DNA of 64,000 bases from Opisthorchis felineus (lineage: Eukaryota > Platyhelminthes > Trematoda > Opisthorchiida > Opisthorchiidae). The stretch is taken from NCBI GenBank assembly GCA_004794785.1, contig SJOL01009857.1, positions 721,254 to 785,253 of the forward strand, written 5' to 3'. The notes under the pieces were generated by a model. That model saw nothing but the letters and a program-made list of their open reading frames with translations. It searched no databases and was not told the DNA's origin. Positions 1-46,439 of this stretch are shown here, in pieces. Position 1 is the first letter of the stretch. Every line of letters starts with the position of its first letter. The position numbers were made by a program, and so were the translations under genes.

Positions 1-900
1 GTTTGGTCAATCTTGTCGTCGATCATAGCTGACAGCTTAATGAACCTGGCCGACGTACACGTCAACATTCGGCTAGGGGTCCACAATACCTAATCAGCTG
101 GCCGGAGCGCGCCCATCCATCTTTACCGGGAAAAGTTCCAAATTGGACGACATACAAAGTTGAAGTGTGTTGGTCGTTTTGATGTGTACATATGTCCTGC
201 CGGGAAGCTACGGCTTTCCTGGTGCGGAGTGTTCATTGAGCTATTGACGTTCCGAAATGAGAGGAAGATACAAGTTAGGTTGTCGAAATATCATTATGAG
301 GCAGGAGGCTGACAAACTGGGAGCGGTGCTTACCACATAATGGGAGCAATTCAGGGGCTACAATGTCGTAGAGGCTTGTTTACACAACGCCATCTTTAGC
401 GGCTAATTCGTATGCCTATTTACAATAACCCTCAAGAAGTACGAGACTTACATGAAATTCATGAGGTCTCATTAACAGGCGAAATACCTGGAGCTATTAG
501 GTCACATTGAATCATCTTCGTCTCTTTCCACTAGCAGTGGCTCTGCAGCGTTAGTCATAGTAGTCAGACATTTACTTACGCCTGACCAGTAGTTCCCGCC
601 TGGACCCGAAAAGACGGACACACGCAGACTTCCGGGGCAAAATGTGCTGAGATTCTGTGCTTCAGTCCAGGTCAACATCATAAGATGCCTTCTTTGCGGA
701 TGGGTTAGCAAGCATACCTTTGCGTTTTCTATTGTCGTCTCTTTCTTCTCAATGGCACTCTAAAGCGCTAGCCCTAGTATTAAACCATAAACTCACGCTT
801 TTCGATTAGCTCTTCCTTGGAGCCGAAAACACATCACAAGATGCCCCCTTTGCGGACCAGTTGGTAAGATCACCTTTGCGTTTTCTGGACGGGCCGGGGG
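1..900. other. No host gene; 3' flank of MULE copy A
   Basis: No exon of a recognisable host gene is seen. The right half is probably the decayed 3' end of the MULE described at 900-2970. It contains an imperfect 57-bp direct duplication at about 674-731 and 831-888. On the + strand each copy reads a Cys-x-x-Cys-Gly motif followed by TFAFS. The left 500 bases show nothing I recognise. Confidence 0.4.
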
Positions 901-2970
901 CTAGGAACCAAAAGTATGTTATTCTTCTGCGGACTCACCTTCGTGAAAAGCCTGAAGGGTATCACAGCGGGCCAGGTTCACCATCAGAACAGTCGATGTG
1001 ATATGATACGCGATCCGTTGCACACCAGCGGTCACTGAAACTAGTCGGCCGGTCACGGAGCACAAAAAGCCCAAGTCTGTGCCCCTAGACCACCATCTGG
1101 GTTGAGGTGCGGTATCCTCGACCACCGACAGCAGGCTGTCAGTTGCAGACTTTGAGCTCTGGCGCAGGAGGATTTGCCCTTGAACAGTCAATTGCTTGAT
1201 AATCCCTTCCTGGTTCCAGCCTCTGAAGCTTATTCACCACTCGGGTTAGTTGTTTACGAAGACCGTCCAAAGCTGTTGGCGGTGCTTTGGGAACAAGGGT
1301 AAGGGATAAGCCTTTTTCCGGTAGGTTGCAATCCGGCAGCCACCGTTGGTGGATAGGAAGCAAATTTAGAAAAAAACTATGAAGAATGGTTCTTACTGCT
1401 TGGAACCGAATGGCCTTTAAATACAGAGAATAAACAGAAGTAGGGGAGCCACACCGCCTGCTAGATGGGGCATGTGCGTTCTATAGCGCAGGTGTCAACC
1501 GTCTGGGAACACCGGAGTGTTTGCACCACGAACTATAAGTTGGTTAACGTAGGTTAACTTCACTTTGTTTGTTCCAACACTATGATAATGCAGCCTTGGC
1601 GGTCGCGGCCCAAAGTGCTTCAGGACGAAGGAACAAGCATCCGTTGTCATCCGACAGACCACGTTCACAACGTAGCCGTCGCCATCCAGGAAATCCCGTC
1701 GGTTGCAGTGATACGACGTATGCATTCCAAATTCCCACATGAGCCACTCGGCGTGCAGGAACACCTTTTCTATGGCATGCTCCAGGGCGTCGGAGTGGTG
1801 CACCCGGCTTTAAAGGCGACCATTGGCATTGGTCAAATTACCAAAGTGAACCATTCCGGATTGTGCTTGTACGGTACTTTTTCGGGTGATGTACAACCAG
1901 TGAGCCGTAAGAGGCGAATCGCGGATTCGTGCAGCGCAACATTTGCAAATCGTGCCGGAATCTGTGTGCTCGTGTTATGGTAAACAAAAAATCTACTGTA
2001 CGGCATTGTCCAAGCGGACCATGTGGTGGAATATATGCCGGCTGTTCGAAGGGTGTGACCAAAAAAACATGGATGTTCTATAGTACATAGTGCTTCCTGA
2101 TAGCTTTTCTAATATGAATGTAGCACAACATGACTTCGCAGCCGAACACCACTGTTTTAGCTCGCGTTTGTGACGCCAACTTGTCCGTGATTAAAGTCTA
2201 CTCTTGATACTGATCCCCCATTATTTCCCTGAATAAACCGAACAGTTTACGCATAGGTGCAAACCGTTCGCCCCCCACGAATACATACATCACCGGCACC
2301 TCTTACCCATGCCATCTGTTGCCAGGAAATTATACAGCTTGCATCTACAGGCCGAATATTAGGAGCTTATATAAGATTATCCAAAACGGTTTGTCGCGTG
2401 CGTTCCGAGGACATTTACTACATCTGTAAAGCGCCGAAACAACGCTATCTGCTGCCATCTGGATAAGCATATGTGGCTATGGTAACCTTTCCCTGACTGC
2501 AGCATAAGCGCGCGTCTGGTCTCCAGGGCCGAAGGCCTATCATCGCCAAAATAAACCTCAACCATGCGGCACCTACTCAACAGGCTGGTCAACACTCCCG
2601 GAGGTAGTTGTATATGTCCGGGGGGGTAAGAGTCTCGCCGAATTCACCGACCACAAACATCCGCACTTCACACGATGGCGTTCAATACTTCAGCGGGGCC
2701 CTGCAAATGCTCAACTACTCTTCTGTTAGCTGTCTAATTAACGGAAACCGATTGAACAATAATTTAGAAACTTCATGTTTGTGTTCAAGACGATAAGAGG
2801 TGACTGCTGGATGGTTCCCCTGCCTCCTTAAACAAAAACCCGCTGGGCAGCCGGTGCTTCGCGTGCTGTTTTTATCATAAAACACACTCGGCTTACTGGC
2901 TCCTTCGGATTCCTCGACCTTCCGTTTTGTCTTTCGGGCCGCCTGATGCATTTGTGGTACACGCATTCGT
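900..2970 (-). mobile_element. MULE transposase, decayed copy A
   Basis: This is a broken Mutator-like transposase read from about 2970 down to 900. In order on the - strand: a basic FAR1/FLYWCH-like zinc-binding stretch (2966-2715); an N-terminal helix with CEVR and YNY landmarks (about 2680-2600); the first catalytic region, VVNVLGTHATN, near 2400; TDGMG near 2310; a TDKLA...CYIH block near 2190-2120; and a C-terminal region with ALEHAIEKV...EWLMWEFGMHTSY (1803-1495). Comparison with copy B shows decay: the Asp expected in the DATH motif is Leu, and the segment carrying the third acidic residue (SRLEN in copy B) is deleted, leaving TNANGRL. Several stops and frame changes occur. The family cuts and pastes DNA through a DDE-type nuclease. 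This copy cannot make active enzyme. Confidence rests on the co-linear match with copies B and C. Confidence 0.75.
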
Positions 2971-3086
2971 AACGCTAAACAGCGTTAACAGATGGATGCA
3001 CAAATATCAAACAGCTACCGTTCATGTTTTCATTTAACGCCTTCTCAAACGCGATTTTCTCAACAGGCGTGTCTGAAGCAACTTCC

Positions 3087-3518
3087 GAAGCCATAGCACA
3101 GCAACTTCAAGATCGAACGTGCGCCAAAAAATTGGAAAGGGGATTAATTAACACGGCTCGCGGAAAAGTGACGGCAGATTTGGGTGATATTTGGTCTGAG
3201 CACATAGGCAACAAAATACAACATTCTGGCTTAAAAAGTTTTATTTCACTCGCAGACACTTCTCAGAAAACAGCGTTGTGCTTCCAAGGCGCGGCCATTT
3301 CTGAAGCCATAGCACAGCAAGTTCAAAGTTGAATGCGCCCCAAAAATTTAGAATGGGGAATAAACAGATTGCAAAAAATGGACGTGGGTTTTAATGATTT
3401 TTGGTTCACGCACATATGCAGCAAAATAAAACATTTTGGCGTATATGGTTTTACTCCATTCGCAGATGCTTTGCAGATAAAAGCACTGTGCTCGTAAGGT
3501 GCGGCGATGATTGCCCCG
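3087..3518 (+). repeat. 216-bp tandem duplication
   Basis: Two units start with the same GAAGCCATAGCACAGCAA at 3087 and 3303, so the period is 216 bp (72 codons). Unit 1 is an open frame (within 3024-3332). Unit 2 has accumulated substitutions and stops. Shared blocks recur in order: GCGCCAAAAA, CACATA(T/G)GCA-CAAAATA-AACATT, and a TTTTA-CTC-TTCGCAGA-like end. The second unit runs directly into the LINE 3' tail at about 3500. No function is recognised. Confidence 0.7.
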
Positions 3519-3665
3519 GGCTGAGAAGTCAAAGAGCATTGCCACACCTTTTTTCGCTTGTGCCTTTCAGGTGAACAAGAGCTGCTGAATAACAGAGATA
3601 AACCCGACCCAGGAAGATTGGGCGAGCGCCACGATCCGTGAATCCCAGAATCCATGACATCCATG
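3500..3665 (+). mobile_element. CR1/Jockey-like LINE 3' tail (copy J1)
   Basis: A block containing TTTTTTCGCTTGTGCCTTTC and AGGTGAAC, followed by AACCCGACCC-GGAA, also occurs just after the scaffold gap at 58330-58470. A more diverged version lies on the - strand at 43010-43170. In the latter two it lies downstream of LINE reverse-transcriptase sequence, so it is the 3' end of that element. Confidence 0.55.
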
Positions 3666-3798
3666 GAATTCGTTAACACTGAAAAACAGACTAAACAAAG
3701 CGTCGGTTATTCGATTTGTGAACGTTACGCGAGATGCGGCGCTGTCGCGCTGCCTAATGCTGAGCTCAGTAAAAGGTGTTTCTCCTCATTCTAGAGGC

Positions 3799-18955
<15,157 letters not shown>

Positions 18956-19183
18956 TAGGGTGTCCCGCCCTCCCCCATGCGCAGCGTCGGAATTCGACAA
19001 ATTTGTTCATCATCCCTCACTTCCTCTCTAATGCTCCGCTTTAACATTGATTTATCTTAATCCTATCCGCTTTTACTCTATTTGCATTGTTCTGCTACTA
19101 TCTTCCAAAAAATAGTCATAAAAAGCAAGTTGTTTTTGTACACACGGGTTGACACATTGGTAAAGACGGCATTAATCACAGAT
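18956..19183. other. Convergent 3' intergenic region ABI / ZNF330
   Basis: These 228 bases separate two stop codons on opposite strands. No AATAAA is present on either strand. Variants are CATAAA on + near 19119, and GATAAA and AGTAAA on - near 19049 and 19074. The 3' ends may overlap. Confidence 0.6.
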
Positions 19184-39573
<20,390 letters not shown>

Positions 39574-39949
39574 TCTGGTGCAGCACCAACTCCAGCTACA
39601 ACAACGTACAAAATGATGGCTTAAAATACATTGGCAAACGACACAATCTCATTAAATTAGCCCAGAAACAAAATGATGTAAATCTCTGACACAGTGGGAG
39701 AACGTTATCACAGTAACAATTACAATTCAGTCGAGTTTGTTTGGTCTTACACATCATTCACACAAGCAACAATTATTGTGCGTACACTACTGACACCCTA
39801 GGAGCATTTCCATCCCTGAGGTTTAACAGGCAGGCAGGAAAGTTCCAACCAGCATGTCAACAGCAAAAGCTGGTTGTGCACTTGTACGCGCCCACAGAAG
39901 TTGGTATACGATACCCTCACAAGCGACACTCTTGATTGTCAGGCAGCGC

Positions 39950-41040
39950 TATAGTTTCTGACGATCGACAGAATCAAGAACAGCTTTCGGGATAGGGAAA
40001 ACAACCTTCGTTAGACGTGGTGCTGTTCGACGACCTGTGTCAGAGTAAAAATGTGGCCAATGCATACCCCGACATGTCGAAATCCAGCTTCATTCTCACG
40101 AAGCTGTCTCTCCCGATAATGGATCAATCTGAGCAAAGTATTGCAGATGGCACCTGATATTCGACGGCAACCAGGATGACACCACGAAGGTTGCCTGAAG
40201 ACTTTCTTGCGCCTTTTCTGAGGACGGGAATCAAGGTCGAAGCGTTCCATTCAGACGGCATTCTGATTTCATCCTAAACCTTCTGCAGTACGGTCGTCAG
40301 GCTGCTCACTAAGGCTTCACTAACTTCGGAAAGTGCCGGGTGCAGACCATCAGGACCGAGTACGTTACCGCATAGGATGAACGGTACCTCGTGATCGATT
40401 TCTGCTGATGATAACGGACTGGTGTTCAAGTTTCATTCAGGTGTTATAGCTGAACGGTTATCTTTTTTATATATTCCATTGAGGATCCTCAAGACCTTCA
40501 AGAGACTACTGAAGAAGTTCAGCCGATGTGTTCCGTACGGGGATAAACCCATTGCTCAAAACGACTATTCAGTGAATGAATTGCCGTTTCATTTTTCCAC
40601 AAATTATTTCGCTGATATCCGTCTTATTCCGGCCGGCTGATCAAACCAGTTGAAACAGTGCATGGTTAATTCCTGCGGCGAAAGCCTTTTCCATCTCCTG
40701 CGCCTTCACAATCCACAAGCACTCTGTCATTCATCAGACTCTTGAGTAGTCGCTAGTTGCTGGTACGGCTTTCCTGTCAGCAATAAGATCTGCTGGTCAC
40801 GATGATGTCCACTTCTCATTTAGTCCAGTCGGATAGCCTGGACAGAGTTCTGAAAGCTGAAAACATAGCTTCTTTCACTCTCCTCCATTCAAACTCCAAC
40901 CAATCTTCATCAGCGCGACTGTGTTTCCGGTGGCTCTCCAGTCAGATCAGCTCGATATTGTTGAGCTAGTGAAACCTACTGAAGTTGGTGAACGGAGTTG
41001 TTTTGCTTCTAGGATGATTATATCCGTGCTTCTTGCTGAC
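39950..41040 (-). mobile_element. RTE-like LINE fragment (R6)
   Basis: Read from 41040 down: LNNIELI-LESHRKHSRADEDW and WRRVKEAMFSAFRTL (about 40960-40850), EVDIIVTSRS, DRVLVDCEGAGDGKGF, then RT pieces including CRLNGTLRPRFPSSE and RLIHYRERQLRENEAGF (40250-40011). Frames change repeatedly. Short SINE-tail-like pieces (TAGCTGAACGGTTATC at 40448, and 41043-41088) interrupt or flank it. It lies just upstream of ZNF330. Confidence 0.75.
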
Positions 41041-41169
41041 CGAAGCAGTACCTAGACACCAAAACAGCGTTACAGTTGAACGGTTATTTTTCACGCGACC
41101 TCAAATAAGTGACGCAAACAGCCTAGTCACAAAGGAGGTCACGCTAATTTCTCTATTATCGCCACCCAC

Positions 41170-41873
41170 ACCGCCAGTACAGATGTCCTTCTCACCACAC
41201 CATGAAAAATCGGCTCAAAAGGCATTCGCCGTTCTACCTATGATTCAGCGAAGCTTCCCCGTATTATTCCCATGGACCTCCAGATACTGTATGGGGCCTA
41301 CATTAGACCGCTTCTTGAATATGCCAACCAAGTTGTCTGCTCAGGACGCAAGAAAGAGGTAACCCCCATTGAGCGCGTCCAACCAACTGCTACGAAAATG
41401 GTTGCCGACCTTAAATCCGCGTCTCGCGGCCCTTGACCTCTTTACCCCCGGAGTATCGTCGCCTTCGAGGAGACTTAACACTTACTTATGCTCTAAAAAA
41501 ATCGTTCAGCTGTAACAGCCTTTCAATGCCTAGCTACCATGCCACCCGAAGGAAGCACGGGGGCTGGGATACTGCCAGGTTGTCCGAGCCTAGACAGGGG
41601 AAGTCAAGAAGCAGAGGTCGAGTTCGAAACACGGACCTTCCGGTTAGCAAATTCGCGCTCTAATCACTGAGCCATCTCGCCCCCTTACTTATTCTCTGTT
41701 TGAACAAAGTTTGGCCAACAGGTTTTTCGCCGTTGACCCAACTAACACACGGCGGGGAGCTCAGAGCGCCTTTTTGGGCAACAATTTTTTTTCATTTCGG
41801 GTAGTTGCTGCGTGGAATAACCTTCCTCCGACGGTTGTTCACACTGTCAGGAAATCCATACCAGAAGTCAACA
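41170..41873 (+). mobile_element. CR1/Jockey-like LINE C-terminus, split by a SINE (J2)
   Basis: The + strand encodes [20 protein letters not shown], a degenerate [15 protein letters not shown] region, then LRGDLTLTYAL. The frame is interrupted at 41495 by a SINE and resumes at 41698 with FEQSLANRFFAVDPTN and FFSFRVVAAWNNLPPTVV, the usual C-terminal signature of such LINEs. Removing the SINE and one target duplication joins the two halves in frame. Confidence 0.85.
41495..41684 (-). mobile_element. tRNA-derived SINE, copy 8, nested in LINE J2
   Basis: A full reverse copy with a seven-base A run at its left edge. It is flanked by TTACTTATGCTCT (41482-41494) and TTACTTATTCTCT (41685-41697), a 13-bp target duplication with one mismatch. 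It is younger than LINE J2. Confidence 0.95.
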
Positions 41874-42200
41874 AGTACGAGGGCGCGCACAAATCCCTCA
41901 AACGCGAAATAGTGAAGAGTCTAAGGAAAGACCGAGCGCTCTGGTGGATATCGAAAGGTCGAGGGATGGAGATGGTTTTTGCTACCGGAAACAGTCGTGT
42001 CCTATATCAGCTGATACGATCGACTGACCCTAGGAGGGCAGCGGTCAGTGAAACGATAAGTGAAAAAGGTGGCTCATCAATTTATTCGCAAAGAAGTCGA
42101 CTGGAAAGATGGGCCGAACACTTCGGAGAACAGTTTGATTGGCCTTCTGCAACCCAGCCTGTGGAGAAAGTGCATACGGGCGAATGGAATATATAAATAT
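41874..42200 (+). mobile_element. RTE-like LINE linker fragment (R7)
   Basis: Encodes EGAHKSLKREIVKSLRKDRA, YQLIRSTDPRRAAVSETISE and RSRLERWAEHFGEQF, the segment between the endonuclease and RT domains of RTE-like elements. It joins the end of LINE J2 without a stop, so a 161-codon chimeric frame (41711-42196) results. Confidence 0.8.
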
Positions 42201-42249
42201 CGCCCGTCGGGAAAAGAAATAAAGTACGAAATATCTGCCGAAACGGATT

Positions 42250-43005
42250 TTGTAGTCTAGCTGGAGTGAATCGTCTGCAAGCTTTTCATTCCAGAGTGCA
42301 CGATGGCTATTCGCCGCGGTGTCTGTCCGATTGCCGAAAAAATAACTTGAGTGTATTTGCCCCCATCATTACCTCAGGGGATAAACAGTAGACGTTGAGC
42401 CTCTGTAAATCAGTGGTTAAATAATTTTTCTCTTTTAATACGCCAAACATCCCAGCTAATTTCAAATATTAGCGGAACTTTCAAAGTAATTGGCTGTTTT
42501 TGCTACGATACGCTTTATTTAGTTATGGAATTTGGTAGCTCCAGTTTGGTAAATTACAGTTCTAATCCCTCCAGGAAGCAGAGAAACCAGTGCTGTTTAC
42601 ATGAAGTTGTTTCAAAAGTTCTAATAGCATCGCAGGCGGAAAACCTCCTTACAGCTTTCTGCTGCTACAGTCGGGAATAGCATTGGCCAGGTACATGAAG
42701 TAGAGTACGACTGAGCTCGGATGTTGCATTTTCAAATGATTGCATTTTAGCGAAGAATTCGGGGTATGTCTCGCATTGCGTGGAACAGGAGTGTACTTTA
42801 TTGGGTGCTTCTTACGATTTGCTTCACAACCATGTGTGCACCGTTTGGTACAGAACAGCTTGCCAATAAATAGGGAAGTAACCACGGACGAGCTAAGGGT
42901 GACTGGCGCTGCAGTAGTAAGCGTCTTCATCAGGGATGGGAAATTTTCTTCATACCAAAGTGTCAATGGCCTGCCACCAAAAAATGTGTAGAGCCATATG
43001 TAAAA
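42250..43005. other. Unassigned stretch
   Basis: Open frames of 83 (+) and 120 (-) codons overlap at 42649-43011. The - frame ends in CTKRCTHGCEANRKKHP and a Cys-containing tail, but I do not recognise it. It may be a 3' region of LINE J3. Confidence 0.3.
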
Positions 43006-43009
43006 ATTC

Positions 43010-46000
43010 ACGGATTCTCAGATGGATGCATATGGTAAAAACCTTTGCCCAAGCTCCTAGGCTCGGGTTTGTTGCTGTCACTTATCGGCTCCGGTTCACC
43101 AAAAAGGCGTAGGCGAAAAAAGGGCACAGCACCGCTATCTACTTCCTCAGCTCTAGAGACTAAGCTTGCCAGCAGGAGGACTGGCACCAAAAAGCATCCC
43201 AAGTAATTTGAACTCGGTCCAAAATGCAGCGAGGACAAATGTCGGGGGAAGTATATCCAACATAACAACTATCCGGAGTGATAAAAACCTGCTGTCTGAT
43301 AAAAATACACGCTGTCATCTTGAAGATACTCCTACCGTGTCACTGCCTTGTATTAGTACGGTCAACGGTGAAGGGCTATCGGCCAAGCCTTGTTCAAGAA
43401 GACGTAAGCAAGTAGCAGGTCTCTCGGAGGCAACGATTGATTTGGGGAAAGAATTTAGGCATCTCTGGTGGCGTTTCATAATCAACGGATTCGAGGCGGG
43501 CAACCATCCTCGTAATAGCTCGTTGGACGCGCTTAATGGGGTTTTGTTCTTCTTACGTCTAGATTAGGCAACTTGGTTGCTGCATTCAAGAAGCGGCTCG
43601 ACGTGGGCCCCACAGAGTATCTGGAAGTCCATTCGAGTAATACGGGGGCAGGTGCGTCGTATAACCCGTAGGACGACGAACGCCTTTCGAGCCGATTTTT
43701 CATGGAGGGGCAAACAGTATAGGTTTGGCGAAGGAGAGGTAACTAAATCCTTTCTGCTATCCATCTTCGTAATGTATGCTGGTCCATTCTCGCTGCGTCT
43801 CCTTGGAACAATATCCAGACGCCTTTTTCATCATTCGGAGGAAGATGCCAGTCCAGCGACCATTTTTTTGCGGCGTGGACACCCATCTGGAGGGCGCTAT
43901 CGCTGAAACTCTGAGATTTCAGGTCGTCCGCAAAAAGTAGACATGGACTTGGGAGCACGCTTGATGGTCACTGAAAAATGGGTGGTCCCAAAGCGGGCCC
44001 TTGAGGAGCTCCAACGGAGACCAGTGCAGAATAAGAGTAGGTTTGACCGAATTTTACTTGGAATGTTCTACCCGTGTCCGGAGACCAGACGCCCCTAATA
44101 ACCGAACAGCACATCAATTGGACGGATGTGTTACGTGCGGGTTTGGGGACAAAACAAAGGCATGCCCTGATTGGTCAGAATGCCAGCCAATCTGGATCGA
44201 GTATCTTTAGCTCGATGCTTCTCGCCCACTCACGGAGATACTAGCGTGACGCTTGTGGAGCATTATGTGATTACCCTATAAATACAGTTGTGATAATATT
44301 CTTTGTCTCCACAAAAGGCTTTCGATACACCATAGTGGGCGGAGCAAGAAGCCGAGGACCGACACAGAGTTGCACAACCGTTCAACAAGACACAACAACC
44401 TGACATGAAAGCCTCAAACCAGCATAGAATTTCGTTTCGAGTGAAATAAGAATTGAGTTTATGGAGCATCGGAACATGTGGTCTCCATGGAATGTCTCTG
44501 AAGAGTCAAAAGATATGGTATCCGACATGAATACTCCGTCCTTATCTTGGGTTAAACTTTCCATAAATAAGGGTATGTTCATCATTCAGGAACAGTTTCG
44601 GAGGCATCCATGTTGCACTGCGGATATCAAGTTTTTGGTGCTGAGTTGATTTAACATGGCCCCCTTCAGAATACGTTACATAAACTTGCACGGTAGCCTA
44701 GCGCACCTAATAGTCCTATAGCTGCCAGGTGATAGGCGATCACCAGTTTCATAGATTGGTGACAATCGCTTTACTCCAAAGTGAGGGGAATTCGCCCTCA
44801 TCAAGCGGCTGAAGAAACATCAGGCCCAAAAGATTTGCAACGCTGAACGATTCTCGGATGCATCTCTTCTGTAAATTGTGGGCTCACCCTTTCTGTGCTT
44901 GAGAGGGCCGTCGACCTATTCCAACAATGGTGTCCCATGTACCTAAATAATGCACTTCTTTTATTCCGGGCGAAGCTTAGCATCGTGTCCTGCTGTCGTA
45001 TGTTCTCTTGTCTGGTGTTTGATTTACAGGGTTTTCACATCTTCTGATAGGCCGTTTAGTTTTCCGGGTTCACTTTATTTATACTTTTAAAGAATGGTTT
45101 GACTGCATTTGCACGATGGGCCAAGTCATCCCAGGGGGCTCCTGGTTCATTTGACTGCTCGCTGGTTCTTTGGAACTGGACACCACGTCCACTTCGCGAA
45201 TTTCCCGGACAGCGGTTCTGTTGGTCTCCTCCATCGAAGTTCCAGTGTAAGATAGTCAAGAAAAATACCTATTTCTGAGAAGCACGTGCTGCAGAAGTTT
45301 CGAATGGGCGGTAAACTTTCCGTGTTCCTGTCCCAACTGCAGACAAAGTCAACAGCCAGCACACAATTGCCCAGGGAGGCCTTGACTATCACCGGACCAA
45401 CTAAATGTCTTTACACGGCTATATATTAGCCCAATAGGAATGGTGGTTAATTTGAGAGGTGTTTGGTGCTGAGTCCAAGCGCTCGGCTGACCGTCGAATA
45501 TCGTAAGCTGTTTGAAGCGAAGGAAGTTGTTTGTGGACAAGCCCCTCAACACTGGTTCCTCTGCAACCAATGGAGCCAGATGGGTTTTGCGTCACCAGAG
45601 TTAGCGGATTTGATAAATTAAAGCACCCCTCCGTTTCAAGACGTAGAAGGGGTCCTCCAGCGCAGTGTTCTGCCTTCTGCTCTGTTGGTTCTCTGACTTT
45701 TGCCTCAGCTGGGACCCGAGCTCTCCCCATCCTATGTTTTCAGACACCTAGTTATCCCTCTCACTGACTAAAATTTCGGTGTTTGCCGCTTGCGTGCAGT
45801 GCTAGATTTTTTTCACACTTAGATTCACCACTGGTAGAGGGTTTGCGTTGAAGATGACTTCATTTGTTTTCTTAGACTTCCTAGAGACATTTGGCGTTGA
45901 AGATGCCTGTCTGAAACTTTATCGAGTCGCTTGTTCGCTGCATTGATGCTCCTCGGGTGTCGCTTTATTGACAAGACCGTAAGGCCTATTTTCGCCGATG

Positions 46001-46320
46001 ACTCCACCCCGCGTTGTGCGCGCAGCGCCAGGCTGGGCGAAGTTTATATGGCTGATTCGACCTAGGTTGCTTCCGTTTTGCGATTGTGCCGACTTACAGC
46101 CAACTTCGGTCTAAGTTACCGGCAGGATGTTCGTAAGTTTCTCAGTGCAGCGTTGTCGGATTTGGGTTCAGGATTGACGAGTGCATCGATAATTAGACTG
46201 AAGGCGTTGGAACTGGTTGGGCTGAAAGCAGAGAGTTCGGCATCTTCAGAATTATTTCCCTCACTTATTTCAACGGCGGCCTCATGAGGTAAAATCGTCG
46301 AGGCCGGCTTCATCCTGGTT
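43010..46320 (-). mobile_element. CR1/Jockey-like LINE, long decayed copy (J3)
   Basis: Read from about 46320 down: an ORF1-like acidic piece MKPASTILPHEAAVEISEGN (46313-46116, uncertain assignment); STNNFLRFKQLTIFDGQ near 45530; PGMTWPIVQ near 45140; an EFPSLWSKAIVT RT motif near 44790; LHKLNSYFTRNEILCWFEAF near 44440; LLFADD at 43937-43923 with the catalytic box intact; SARKAFVVLRVIRRT near 43700; and the C-terminal RFLSLRIVV...LPPTFV near 43240. It ends with a 3' piece, GAVPFFRLRLFGEPEP (43120). Many stops and frame changes. It is the longest copy of its family here. Confidence 0.78.
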
Positions 46321-46439
46321 GACTGGCCAGTTGTTGTGAGATGATTATGAATATCAGTATCTCCAAAAACCGTTTCATTTTCAAGTTATTGCCGAATTTA
46401 TCTTCTTGAAATTTGAAGTTTGAATTTTCCCGCCCTTTC

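Noticed and set aside
3718..3798. Upstream in-frame ATG for ABI
   Set aside because: The extra residues do not resemble ABI, and a splice acceptor-like site lies just before the ATG at 3799.
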